Shown here: positions 36,706 to 48,991 of the stretch, piece after piece
Layout: every line of letters starts with the position of its first letter
Position numbering within the stretch: position 1 is the stretch's first letter
Source: Rhabditophanes sp. KR3021
Taxonomy: Eukaryota > Nematoda > Chromadorea > Rhabditida > Alloionematidae
Reading direction: 5' to 3'
Assembly: GCA_963281155.1 (NCBI GenBank)
Contig: CAUJLY010000003.1
Span: 1,674,001-1,738,000, forward strand
Length of the DNA stretch: 64,000 bases
Program-made: the position numbers and the translations under genes
Notes under the pieces: generated by a model
Seen by the model: only the letters and a program-made list of their open reading frames with translations
Told to the model about the DNA's origin: nothing
The model's database searches: none

Positions 36706-37357
36706 TCAGAGTTTGTTGTAGATTTTCATAAGACTTATCACATCATCATCATCTGCTCCCAAATAAATATCTTCTTTTTTATCTTTATTGTTTGTAAAGT
36801 CTGTGTAGTAGGGATTCATTATTGAATCTTGACGGTTATTGTGATCTAGAGATAAAATGTGACCAATTTCATGCAGAGAAACATGTCTGAGATTTAAACG
36901 CCCTTTAACCTTTGAATCAGAAGCCCATCTTTCACTTCCATCGAAATGAATAAATGCTTTGCCATGTTTGGCACCAGCATGTGCTATAATGCCATTTCTA
37001 CCATCAAAGTTCTCCTCATCTCCATGTTCTTTTTTGGCAAAAAGAATGTCAATTTTAGCTTTCGATTTGAAGTTTTCAGGATCATGTCGCGCATTCGGAG
37101 AAGTATCTGTAAAAGTAAATAACAAGCCTTTAGTAGCTACTTCCCATTCTCGAAAAGCATCAGACAAAACAAGTCTAAAATAAAATAGATTTTAATTCAC
37201 GAATTTGGACCTACTTAGCCTTCTGATAAGAAAATTCATTAGCAAACACATAGTAAGGATCCCTAAAACTCCAAGTCAAGTTCCTGTCCTCTTTCCAGAT
37301 CAAAGGAGCCGAACAAACGAACTTCAACAAAATAAGAATAACTAAAAATTGTCTCAT
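36706..37357 (-). CDS. Secreted matrixin (MMP catalytic domain only)
   Basis: Exons 37215-37357 and 36706-37174 join in phase to give 203 aa. A signal peptide (MRQFLVILILLKFVCSAP) is followed at once by the catalytic domain (WKEDRNLTWSFRDP). The zinc site is HEIGHILSLDH and the Met-turn is SIMNPYY; upstream, GIIAHAGAKHGKAFIHFDGS supplies the structural zinc and calcium ligands. There is no pro-domain with the PRCGxPD cysteine switch, no hinge and no hemopexin domain, so the protein resembles a bare matrilysin core. It would be active on secretion unless an upstream exon is missing, but the signal peptide argues against that. It cleaves extracellular matrix or other secreted proteins. Confidence 0.9.
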
Positions 37358-37879
37358 GTCATTTGAATAATGAGAAAATAAAAGACACTTCCTAATTTAA
37401 CCATCTAGATATGAGCGCGCCACAATCTGATCATGAACAGTTTCCGGATTCGCCTGCCACTTACCTTTTCTCCTAACAAACATCATCCATAATAGTCACG
37501 GATACATCTTATACTTAATCATCTCCCTATTTTACCAAGCAATGACCTAAATAGGGGTGTGTTAAATTATTAGTTGCTGCTGCTTCAACCGAATAATATT
37601 AACTGTAATGCCTAGGCTTAATTATTATAATTAAAATTTATAGTTCTAGAGAGGACCTAAAACATGTTTGGAGTTGTTAGTTTTGATAAACTGGTTTATT
37701 TGAAAACTCTTTATTGTCTCTTTTTTGTCACTTTAATTGGTGTGGGTTCTTTTTTGAAGGAACGTTTGAATTGCTCGATGGTCTCGAAGAGAAATGTTTT
37801 TATCAAGTGACACTTCAGTAACTTTTAATTAATCTTTTTTGGTTTTATTTGGCTATAGTTAAAATTGAAATCCGCTACC

Positions 37880-38286
37880 ATGGAGAATAAAGAATTCGAA
37901 ACTCAACTGAGACAAGTAAGTTAATTAATTATACTTCCATTTTACCTCATTTGCAGGCTTTTGGCGAGTTGCAAATGAAAATGATGGATAGTAATCAACA
38001 AATCCAGAATGCATCCAAGTTGCAAAGCACTCTCAAGCACGAACTACGCGTCGAATCTCTTGTAAAGGCACAAATCTTAGATGGGGGTAAAGAAGCACCA
38101 ATCTTCCGCAGAATCGGGCGAGCCTATCAAATCGATGACTACGATGAGGCTATCGAGAGATTGACTAAATCAATTGCCTCTAACGAGGAACGTGTTAATG
38201 CTTTGGAAAAGAAAAAGGAATACCTGAAGAAAGATATTGAAGAATCTGAGAAGAATGTGCGTGAAATTTTGAGCTCCAGAGGTTAA
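37880..38286 (+). CDS. pfd-1: Prefoldin subunit 1
   Basis: Exons 37880-37915 (MENKEFETQLRQ) and 37957-38286 join at phase 0 to give 121 aa, the usual size of the family. Two long coiled-coil helices flank a central hairpin with IFRRIGRAYQIDDYDEAI, the counterpart of the GVGRMF region, and the protein ends KKEYLKKDIEESEKNVREIL, which matches the subunit 1 C-terminus. Prefoldin is a cytosolic heterohexamer that hands actin and tubulin to the CCT chaperonin. Subunit 1 is a beta-type subunit. Confidence 0.85.
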
Positions 38287-38561
38287 ATGACTCAATAATT
38301 TGATGGAACTTGCTTGCCTTTTTAATAATATGACTTTTTGAATAAAATTTTGCTTCAACTTTGTTTTGTTTCTAACTGTTTCGTCAAGAATAATCCAATA
38401 TTTATTCATTTAACTTTCATCACACTAACTTACTTTTTCTTCTTATGTTTGTACAGAAATTTGAATACAAAATATAGTGTATAAATGAGGAATGTCAGCC
38501 CCAAAGACAACTCGTTTTCTTTGATTCACTATGGTTGACGAATTTGTCTCCAAAGTCGACA

Positions 38562-38894
38562 ATGGACAAAACGACTAGTGCAACAAAGGAGTTGTTGAAG
38601 CTACCTTACTATGTATGTTTCTACCAATATAAATCAAATTGTGAATCTTTTTAGCATGGCTTGTTAGTTAGAGATGACGTCAGCAAGATGTTAAAAAACA
38701 CCGGTGACTTTCTACTCCGTGTTTCTGAACCAGGTATATTTTAACTCGTCATTTATTTTGCGTGAATCTACATTCATACATTTGTTAACAAATACAAATG
38801 TTAGTAATCGAACTTTATAGTTCCTGGCAAAGATCTTTATGATATCTTTTTAGTTGCAAAATTTGAAGTCAACGGGTCTAAATATTTAGTTTAA
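38562..38894 (+). pseudogene. SH2-only mini gene or truncated kinase relic
   Basis: Three small exons, 38562-38612, 38655-38733 and 38821-38894, join in phase to give 67 aa. The product is the first two thirds of an SH2 domain: YYHGLLVRDDVSKMLK, then GDFLLRVSEP (the FLVRES position with its phosphotyrosine-binding Arg), then PGKDLYDIFLVAKF, ending in a stop before the SH2 C-terminal half. The YYHG..RxD form is typical of the nematode-expanded Fer/Fps-like tyrosine kinases. No kinase domain follows; the next gene is a protease. It is likelier a relic than a working protein. Confidence 0.6.
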
Positions 38895-39022
38895 GCAACT
38901 AACTTTATTCTTGATCACAGCATGCATATATATGTATTACAGTTGATAAAATGTCGTGAAGGTATTGATGATGGTTAGGTTTTTGAGTTCAAAGTTAATT
39001 AATACCAGGTAAATATGATTTG

Positions 39023-40656
39023 ATGAGGAGACGAGACTCCTTAAAGCTCATTTACAACATTCATATCGTAATGGTACAAATACTTGTCCATCTACTTACG
39101 TCGTTAATAATTATAAATTGTCATCAGACTATGAATGGAGACAATCTACTATTCAGGAACAAACTCCCAGTGATAGTATATATTGATTATGCAGCATTCA
39201 AGAACATTGCACATGGCAATACAAATGGTGCTTTGTTTTTGGGGGTGAGTTAGACATTTGATTTTGTTCCATTCTTTGTTTTAGGCGTATTGGATAAGTG
39301 AATTCAATAAAGTGTTTAAAGAAATTGAATTTGGAAGGGGGCGAAAGAATGTGGTGAACAGCAATATCGAGTTGGTAGTTAAAGACATCGTGATTCATGA
39401 AAAAGATGAAATCGATGGTCATACTAATAATCTTTTCGCTGATGATGGGGGCTTTATTAACGATTTTGCAAGAAAAGCTAAAAATATCGGGGTCGCTGGT
39501 GTGATTCTTTTTACGGGCCGCGACACACTTACAAATAGTGCCGAAGATATCGGATTAGCCTTTGGAGAGAGTTTTTGCCCTACAATTGCTTCAGGGAAAA
39601 GCAATATCGTGATTGTCAAGATAAATCGATTTGATCATGGCAAAACTGTGAGGAGACTTCTTCATGAAATCGGACATGCTCTGGGAGCTGATCATGATGA
39701 CGAGAAGGGGATGCAAGGTTACAACTACTCATGCGACGGGCATTTAAATGGCGCAAGATATGCTTATCTTATGCATTCAACCGAAATCTTAGAGGATCAT
39801 TTGAACAATCTAGCTTACAGTGATTGCAGCAAAAGGCAAATTAATGAGTACCTAACGAATCAATGTTATCATGCTTTTGTTAAGGATGAAAATCACGACT
39901 GTGGTAATGGCTTGATTGACGCCAACGAAGCTTGTGATGAAGGGCATAAATTAAATGATCGAACTTTCGGGAGTAAAAGGCGTTGTTGTACGGATGATTG
40001 CAAATTAGTTCGTAATGCTTCCTGCTCAGACTCAAAGGATTCGTGTTGTGATGAAAATTGTAGACCAATGGAAGCAAATGTGATCTGCCGTGGAGAATCA
40101 AAACATCTTTGTCAAAAGCAGAGTGTATGCAATGGAATCAATTCAACATGTCCCAAAGCTGAAAAAATGGAGGACGGATCAATTTGTTATGAAGATGGTG
40201 GACAATGTTCAGGAGGATTATGCAAAAGTTTTTGTAAAAGCCAAAACCCGGAATATGAAAACTGCATATGTCAAAGTCCCACGGAAATATGTATGCAGTG
40301 CTGTCGCAACCTTAAGACAGGAGTTTGTAGTGTTGTTAACCCAATCAGACATTTGAAAAACGGTGAAAGCTGTTCCATGTATCCAGATTTCAAATGCAAC
40401 CAACACCATGTCTGTGAATTCGTTGGAAATAAGATTGACTCGGAAAGTCTCTGGCAATTCTTGCATCGTTGGCAGACTAATTTAATAACTCTCACCGCTT
40501 TGTTAGTTATCAGTAGCATATCCATTTACTATGCTTATAAAGTAAGTTCATTTAAATTTGTTTCCTTAATTGAATATTGTTTTATAGTGCACCATAACTT
40601 GCATCGAGAACGAATTACTGTTACTCGAGGAGACACAATATCGTAAAAATAATTAA
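39023..40656 (+). CDS. ADAM-type (M12B) metalloprotease without pro-domain
   Basis: Exons 39023-39244, 39285-40541 and 40588-40656 join in phase to give 515 aa. The N-terminus has a hydrophobic signal (MVQILVHLLTSLIIINCHQ, from the second Met) and then the metalloprotease domain directly (LLFRNKLPVIVYIDYAAF). The reprolysin zinc site is HEIGHALGADHD at about residue 200, with a likely Met-turn YLMHSTE. A disintegrin-like region (CGNGLIDANEACDEG, CCTDDCKL), a Cys-rich membrane-proximal part, one TM span (ITLTALLVISSISIYYAY) and a short cytoplasmic tail follow. The domain order and disintegrin type are closest to ADAM10/ADAM17, sheddases of membrane proteins, but the roughly 200-residue pro-domain with its cysteine switch is absent. 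Confidence 0.88.
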
Positions 40657-41367
40657 TATTTTATTGTATAAAAGTTGTAATAAGAAACGTAAAGTTTATA
40701 ATAAATATTTTTGATCAATTTTCAGATTATTTATTGTCTGATTTTAAATAAACCAGCCGAAGCTAACATAATGAAAAGAGCACCTCGTGATTCCCAAAGA
40801 CACATACTAGTAAGCCAGCGTCTGATGTCCCTAAGCTACGAACATATAGGCAAGATCCAGGTAGCAGCGGGATTGTTCACATCTTTTAGAATATGGAGGA
40901 GAATGACTTTTACCCCATACTTTAGTTAATCTGAGAAAAAAGTGGAACTCAAAAGCCATCAATAGTGTCTAAGGCTCATACAGGCAAGAATTAGCTTTTG
41001 CAGACCGCACGATTTTGGAGCATACATCCCAATCTGCCTCGTTGGAATTGTTGTTACGCAATCGGCCGATTCACTTGTTGCCAAGATAAAATATTGATGC
41101 TATTGCAAATAAAAAAAGTTTACACAAAGTATACAATGATTTGTTTCAATACTTGAATCTTGTCAAGTTATCATTTTCAAATGCGTCTACATCATATTTT
41201 GCCAAATAAATTGCCTAATCACGGTAAGTTTTTGAAAACACTAAGATTATGTCCTTCTTTTGTTGAAAACAATTATAACAAATGTATTTTTTAAATTATG
41301 TATTTATATTAAAATTATGGAAATTAACATCACATTAGTATAACGTTAAAGTATATAAGCATTTTTT

Positions 41368-41441
41368 CAAATGACCAAATTTGGTCACTTTTTTTTGACC
41401 AAGATGACCAGGGCAAAAAATGATCATGGTCAAGTCATTTG
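41368..41441. repeat. Short inverted repeat with iterated TGACC words
   Basis: CAAATGAC at 41368 is matched by its inverse GTCATTTG at 41434. Inside, TGACC/GGTCA words recur at least five times, including the palindrome TGACCAAATTTGGTCA. Confidence 0.75.
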
Positions 41442-41518
41442 CAACACTGTCTGTACCATGGTTCGTTTTCGTGAAAGCACCTAAAAATAACGTTTAATTT
41501 GCATGATTAACAATATAC

Positions 41519-41782
41519 TCACACAAACTTTAGCATTTCGGGATATATTAAATCGAGATCACTTCCTTGCAAAAATGTTAGAAGAACTTTTTGGCCATAC
41601 AAATTTGAATTAATGCAATAGTCTTGTCGTTTATGATCCATTAAGTAATTTTCATCTCTATACGGCTTAGAATTGGTTTTAAACTCAACTTCTTCAACTG
41701 AAGCTTCACCACCTCCACCTTCTTTTTCAATTTTATGAGAAATATTGAAGGCTCTGTCAATCTCCCTTCGAAAATTGTTAAA
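41519..41782 (-). other. Orphan open frame, probable exon or relic
   Basis: An 88-codon frame with coding-like content (RREIDRAFNISHKIEKEG, KPYRDENYLMDHKRQDYC, VLLTFLQGSDLDLIYPEML) ending in TGA at 41519. It opens just after a stop and has no ATG near its 5' end and no clear acceptor. It lies downstream of USP47 on the same strand but is not in its reading frame. No family is recognised. Confidence 0.35.
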
Positions 41783-42109
41783 TCAGGACCATAAATTGAG
41801 ATTGTAAAAGACTATTTTTACAATCTTGCTAAAAAAGTCAATAAATAGTAGTAGATTGTTCAGTGCACAATAACAGTAAGAAAGATAATCAAGCGAGGTT
41901 TGTTAAAATAAATAGTATAAATAAAACAAAATCGAAAACAAGCAATGCAAAAAAAGTAAATATAATTATTTATTAAAATGTATTAATATAGATAGCTAAC
42001 TGTTTTGTTCCAAAACATTGTTTGTGGTGCATAATTAAAACGAAGTTTAAAAGAGGACGGTATAATTACTGTGTGATTACCACATTCATCTAATAATTAT
42101 AATCCCCAA

Positions 42110-45100
42110 TTAACTTTCAGAAAACGAGACAGCCTGATCAATTCGAAGGGGTCTTTCCACACGAACCATTGACTTGGAATATCCATTTTGATTTTTCTTC
42201 ATCTTTTGCAAATCATCTTCTGACAATTCCTTCAGCTTTTCTGTTATGTCCGTATAGTAGATAAAACTGCCATCTACATGCGCATAGTCAATGGAATGTA
42301 AGGTGTCAAGGAATTTCTCATCTCCATTTAGTAGACTTTCGATTGAGGGTTTGTATGGGTATCTTTCAGTGTAATTCTGTGGTTTAATATGAAAGAAAGC
42401 CACATTCTCTATGGGAATGTTGTCGATCATGTTGATGTGTGCTTTGACGATGTCCCCGACTACACGGAAATGATCGATTAAATTGGAGTTTTTATGCAAG
42501 TACAATTTTCTTTTTTTGACCAACGATGCTTCAATCGATTCTGCCTCATCTGAATCTTCTTCATAAATCTTGCGAACAGGAAGTGTAATCACTGGCCCAA
42601 ATGCATGTTGAGAAGGCATCCACCGACAAATGTAGACAAAATCGTATTTGTTACTTAAATTATTTTCCACTACATCAACGCTCCCAATATTTTCAAGTTG
42701 CTGGAAGAAAATTTCTTTTTTAGGGTGAGAATAATGATTTCCCTGGTACGAGGAATGCCCGAACCCATCGAATTTCCTAAAAGACTCACGCTCTAACTTT
42801 AATAGTCTCAAAGCTCCCTTTTCAAAAGCTTTTCCATGAACCAGCAATATCTTGTCATGAATCTTCTGCAATATCTTCGAACAGTCATCCTCACTCGAAA
42901 TAGCAACTTCAAATACTGTTTCCATTGCCTCAATGTTGTCAGCCTCTGGTCTGAATAAACGAACATTAATTGCTTCTTCATTGGGTTGAAGATCTAAGCA
43001 CAACACCAAGTCGATGTGAAGCACATTATCCATATGTTCACCAACACGATAAGATTCAATGTTTCGGATTAGATGTCTCTTTGTATCCCCATTTTCGTAC
43101 TCCATCACCTTGAACAAATTGAAACACTTTTCAGGAATGTCAAAGTAAGTAGATAGTGCATTGTGAAAATGTCTAATTGGCATTCTTTCGTCAACATAAA
43201 ATTTAGCTTTGTGGTTGTCACGATCTTCATAAATGAGCTCAAGATCGTGGAAGTATTCGGTGGTGTGTCCCTGATCAGCTACTGGAACCGCTATTTCCAT
43301 CGAATTGATAGTACGAGTATTGGTGTGGGAGATGTCGTCAATTCTCTTGCTGTCTCCAATGGTTTCGAGAAGAGGCTCGTCTAAGTCATTTAGATTCATG
43401 GATTCATCAAAGTGGTTGATGTAAGGTCCCTCCTCGAATTTGTTTGAGTAAGGAATTTCCGGGTAAGGATGGTCATAGTCGCTGTCGTCTAATTCACAAT
43501 CACTGACGACGATACTTCTCACAGGAGTTGGAATGTTTGAGTTGGAAGTGGTGAAGGATGGAGATGAAGAAACGTTGCTTTCATCTTCATAAACAGACTC
43601 CATTCTTGATGAGGAATTGCACAGGGATGTTTCATATTCTTTTTGAGAATCGGGATCTTGCAAAGTGGATAAAATGGAATGGCCATAACTTTTTCTCATG
43701 TGGTCTGTTGGGAAGGCAACTACCACATACTTTCCATGTCTTCTTTTCTGCAGCAACATCGCAAACATAGAAGTAGCTATTGGAGATTCTCTGTCCTTTA
43801 AAGTTCTTTCTCCGACCAGCATAAAATCTCCGTAAATAGCTGGAATCGAATTAAGATCTGTCTTGAGACTAGCAACAGTATCCGTATCCTTTAGATCAAA
43901 GTTAAGTTCAGTCTGACCAGAGCTGTAACTCATTCTGGTGCTGCATTCAAACACCAGACGAATCTTGCTACCAGACAGAGCATCAGCCATTGAAATTCCC
44001 GTCATCTTGTTCAACATGGATCTTATTTCCCCAATAGTAGTCCTATTTTTTACCCATACTTTCTGTGCCGGTCCCAAGGCATTTGAAATCGACACAACTG
44101 GTCCATTGTCAAAAGATACTGGAACAACATTAATAGTCGTTCCCGAAACCTTCCCACAATCCGTATTATCCAGCATGAAGTTATCATAAAAAGGACTCTT
44201 GATGTCAACCATCAAAAACAACTCAGGCCTTCTATGAATATCTTCATTTAACACATTAGGATCTAGATCAGCTAGTGTAAGTGTCCGCATCTCTTCATCA
44301 CTAAAGAAGCGTAGCATATGGAAGGCGATTCCATCACACATGATTAGTTTGAAGTTATCCGTATAGAGGGTAGGGATGCGGATTGGATCGTTAACGCGTC
44401 TGAATTCTTCATACAATTTGATGGCCACTTCATCAAGGAGATCAGTAGGTAAGAAATAAAGTTGGCCAGTGTTCAGGATGGGGAGTTCGTTGGGAGTCCA
44501 GTCGTCGTAGTTAAGTTTGACCTGGACGGTGATTTGAGAGTCTAAGATTCTTTGTCTTTCCGTGGCAGCCTTCTCTTCAGCAATCCATTGAGTTTGGAGA
44601 TCGACCAGATGTTGAGGAAGGTCAAGGGTACGGATGAATTTTTCGTTTTTCAGGGGGTCTACTTTGCGGTACATTACCATATAAGCGTTTGAATGAGACC
44701 CACCCCATCTGAATCCTTGGTTCCCAAAAGTTTCGTAGATGTCACTAAATTCAGCTTTCACCACGTTGCAATCATTAAAGCAGGACCATTGGTTCTTGTC
44801 CAAATTCTTGATGTACGCATAGTAATGCCCACCAGATGCATTTCCTTGATGGACCATCACAGAGAACAGTTCATAAACATTAGGCCCGTTTTTCAGAAAT
44901 TCCTGAACCTTACCTTCTCGTTCTGCCAGAGGAACATATAAATCACTGGTTGGCTCTTCAGGTTCAGTAAATAGCGGAATTTCATTCTCACCCCCACCCT
45001 CAACAACCTTACTCTCATCTCTTTCCTTTCTATTTTTGTGCAAGAACTTATTCATATCCAAAAAGTCTGGAAAACTAATGCGATCATTAAGCTTCAGCCT

Positions 45101-46355
45101 ATGCATCGTATTATAGTCAAAATCAAATCTTTTGATTTGAAAAGTTAAGATATAAGGAAAGTCACTGGTGAATCTCAATCCTTTTTGAGCGTCTTGCTTA
45201 GACTCACAAGTCAGACATTCGTATTGATTGCTGCCATGCAAAATTTCCACATTCGTAAAGTCGAACAAGGATTGTTCGATGCTGGCGAAGGCTTTTGGCA
45301 TTCCGTACTTCTTTATTGTTAGGGGAATGTCAAGATATACATCTTCCTTTACACGTTCATTGTTGCAATTAAGGCATTTAACGTAATCTTCCACTTTGCC
45401 TTGATAGAGAGATTGGATGAGATGTTTGTTTTCGGAGTTTTTCCATCTGGATTCAAGGGCATCGAACATGATTCGGCAAAACTCTTGGACGTCGTGTTGA
45501 TCGTATGCTTCATTGTTGTGCCACCCAAATGATTTGGTTAAACTTTTGGTTTCAAGGGCCTTTTGATCGGAAGTTTGAAGCAGCAAGAATAGTTTCTGTA
45601 GCTGAGTTGTAATACTGGTCTCCTTTTCTTCGTCCTTAGCAGCGGATTGATATCTAAATAAATTGCATTATTTGGTTTAGTTTAACTAGACTTACGTATA
45701 CAAAGCATTACGAAATTCAGGCGTCATATACAATGTCTGCAACAAGGAATTCAAATAACAAGTCATTGCCTGATTAACCAACCCTACATATGAGTGATCA
45801 TTTTCATCAGTATGAGGTTCAGGAGTCATAGACACGGGTGGTGACTCAAAGATGGGACCGATGATAGGAGATACGCCTCTGCCATCGTTGTATGATGGAG
45901 GCTGGGGCTCCTCAGATGTGGTGGTTTCTTCATAGGTTGGTAACATAATTGCAGGTGGCCCGCAAGCCAGAATTGGTTCGAGAATTGTAGGATCAGGCAT
46001 TTGGATCGACAACTCTGGAATTGGATAAATAAAAATTATTGATGGAAAGACTATGACATCATCATTTGATGTCACAAGAAAATGATTTAAATAAAAAGGC
46101 ACCAAACAAAAAGAAATATATTGTTGAGAAAACAATGAAAAGGAAAGTATGTTTTTGAGTGTGTCTTGGTAATCTTACTCATTAATCTAAAGGGAAAGGG
46201 TACGGAGTAGGCACACATATAGTAATGTCTTTGGCAATAATAATTTTTTTCGCTAAAATATACTTACCATCCTTTTTCTGTCTAGTTTGATCATCACTTT
46301 TGTTATTTTGCCAAGCATTCTTCTTCCCACTTATATCATCTGATTCAGTTGGCAT
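42110..46355 (-). CDS. Ubiquitin carboxyl-terminal hydrolase 47 (USP47)
   Basis: Exons 46268-46355, 45696-46014 and 42110-45653 join in phase to give 1316 aa, close to the vertebrate length. The C19 peptidase domain (about 107-480) has the Cys box [20 protein letters not shown], two CxxC zinc pairs (CLNC, CLTC), the His box [12 protein letters not shown] and the closing [10 protein letters not shown]. The NQAMTCYLN form and the C-terminal [18 protein letters not shown] identify USP47 rather than USP7, and there is no MATH domain. Ubiquitin-like modules make up most of the C-terminal half. USP47 removes ubiquitin from targets such as DNA polymerase beta and beta-catenin. An acceptor lies three bases before the ATG. 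Confidence 0.92.
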
Positions 46356-48174
46356 TTTCTGGAAGTGGATTTAAAAGTTATTTAGATGATGTGATATAAA
46401 AGAGTAGAAAATGGATACGAGAGCAATGCGAAGTCATCTTTCAAAAATAGACAATTATCGCCAAGAGGGAGTTCTTTTTATTGATATTATGCAAATACGT
46501 TGATGATATAACATCAAAAAACTAAAAAATTAAGTATTATACACCAACGATGGCGTAATAAGAGGCGCGGTGATACATCAAAAAGAGACTGCTTTCCAAG
46601 TCATGTATACTGTCTAATTTGTAGAATAAAAGCATTTTTTCAACTGGTAGGGCCAATAAGACAAAAGAAAAAAATTATTAACCATAATATTAGTCACACC
46701 AATTTTATAGTTACCATTATCTAAATCAATTCTTTCGTTTTCAAAATAAATAGATAGTGGCGATAGTAGTTGTTGTGCTTTTATGTGTTAAAAAATGGTA
46801 TTATTGTGATGTGTTCCGATAAAATGTTTTGTTTTAAAGGATTGAAATCAATCAAATAATAACTGTTAAAGTTGTAATGACGGTTTTCTCATAAACTTTA
46901 ATGGATGTTCGTCAACTTGATATAGCAAGTTTTGATTCATCTTAATTTAAGTGCAAAGAAAAGTATAATGAATTTGAATGAATAAAAAGAATGGGAGTAG
47001 CACGGATTAAGAGACTCATTTGTTATATCCCATTTAAAAAATGTACTCTGATAACTCCTAAAGATTGAATTATGTAAAATGATGAGGTCAAAGTAGCAAG
47101 TATTATTTATTTGAGATAATAGAAGAAGTAAAAGTCTTACCCTAAGTGCCAAGAGTAAAACTAAAGTAATGTTATAAAGGATATATCCTAGAAAATACGA
47201 TAAGCACATGCAAAAGTGTCTAATGAATTAAGAAGCGCGCATTGGGGATGAGCATCTTTTATTATCAACACCTACTTTTAAACTTTAGAGAACATCTGCG
47301 AACGCTTACATAACTCCAACATGTTCAATTTATAATCGTGGTCATTTTTAACATACGGCTGTTAATATCGTCTATAAATCTAATATGAAAGAAGATATTT
47401 AATAAAGCGGAAGTGTTTTTGCCCCTGTTAAATAGTTTAAAAACGATTAATGACATAAATATGTTCTTTAGATTCAATTTATTAGCTTACATCAGCAATA
47501 AATAAGAATGACAATTATGAAATAAATTATTAAAAAATACACATATCACAATAAAAAGAACACAATGATGATTAGGGACGGTTGAGCAATAATCTTTCTA
47601 CAAAAAGTAGTGACTGTTTTGATTTCAAAAAGCAGATCAACTTAGGATATAGCTTGAAGTGTGGCGTATCAAATGATTTGAATTTTAAATTTACTAGATA
47701 ATTAAGCAAATAAGTTGAGTAAATGAATCAGAATTGTTTTCTTAGAATGGCAAATTACTTTTGAATAATTAGCTGAATTTGCTGAATTTTGTTGTATACT
47801 CTGTTATTATTTGGTATGATAACTTCGAGCACACCAAAATAACATCAGTTTGAGGCAAGTTTGTTATTGATAAGCTGAAACTTTAATCATTTTTCAAGTT
47901 AAAGGAACTAATCTTTCAAAAAAGTGTCAAATGCCGTCATTTTAAATCCAGTAAGATTTTGTGAGATTGCGTTTCTCACAAACTTAATCAAACAGATTAA
48001 CGAACTATAATAAAAAGTATATACTATGCATATTATTAGTCATTTGTACTTTTGGTGATGTATAAAGTCTGGTGCCTGAAAAATGCCATTTTAAGGGGTA
48101 TGCACTTGGACATACACAATCAATTCCTAATAAGCCTTACAGCTACATATACGTATGTTTGTAGTTGGGTAAGG

Positions 48175-48182
48175 TGACGTCA
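48175..48182. promoter_or_regulatory. Perfect CRE-like palindrome TGACGTCA
   Basis: The eight-base CREB/ATF consensus TGACGTCA sits in the intergenic region between USP47 and UBL3, within a short GC-richer patch. Activity is inferred only; one such site is expected by chance in a window of this size. Confidence 0.4.
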
Positions 48183-48934
48183 ACACATACTTTCCATTCT
48201 ACTGATGACAACACCCCTATTTTACCACCGCCAAGCTCTTTTGAAACAAGTTTATTTTAATGTGAATTGTCTTGCTACTACAAAAGTAGGCTTTTTAAAT
48301 CTTTCCTAACTAGACGAAGCCTATAAGTACAGGAAATTTTTTGACATGAACTTTAACAAAATGTGTGTATAAAATGGGACACCTCTATTATGACAGGCAG
48401 TATTTTAAAAAGTTTCCGACTCTACTTTCTTCCCCTCTTTTTGATCAAAAAAGATAACAAAAGGGTTGGAATGATATCAAGTTTTATTTATTTGTATGTA
48501 ATCGCATATTGTTAATTAACTGCGTCCACTTGTTATCCAGATTATTATTATTTTTTGATTGTCAATGGTGTGCAAAAGTATAAGAAGGTGGAACTAAAAC
48601 TTAAGTCTTGATTGCTTATGTCTATAGCTGATTAGGTGACATTAGTGGAATTCATTTTTGAGGAATGGCAGGGTTTCTTTCTAATTAAACATTTTCTCTA
48701 TACCCATAAATCTTGTTTTGATGGCAAGAGGAAGTAATTAATCATCTTCCATCATATTGACATCTAATTATTTGTGGTTTTAAAAAAATGAAAAACCAAT
48801 TACATATGTTCTAAAGATAAACTTTAAATACCCTATTTCAAAATTAGAATAAAAGCTCCTTAACATTCTTAACTATCCGAAACTATTCGAAAAGTGTAGT
48901 CGATACTAATTAAAAATTTATTTATTTATCAAAC

Positions 48935-48991
48935 CATTATGATAAAATATTTATTCATTGCACAAGATATGTTTTCATTATGATAAAATAT
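48935..48991 (+). repeat. Two-copy direct repeat, 41-bp period
   Basis: CATTATGATAAAATAT occurs at 48935-48950 and 48976-48991, with a third degraded copy (CCATTATCATGAAAT) just after. Confidence 0.85.

Larger units (their letters stand above)
40657..42109. other. Intergenic region with inverted repeat and orphan frame
   Basis: Mostly AT-rich. It contains the TGACC-rich inverted element (41368-41441) and an orphan open frame (41519-41782). The open frame at 40711-40929 is judged to be chance. Confidence 0.5.

Noticed and set aside
40711..40929. 72-codon open frame after the ADAM gene
   Set aside because: No domain, no partner exons and composition typical of non-coding AT-rich sequence.
42110..46355. 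USP7 as identity of the large deubiquitinase
   Set aside because: There is no MATH domain, and the Cys box [13 protein letters not shown] and the C-terminal block fit USP47 instead.
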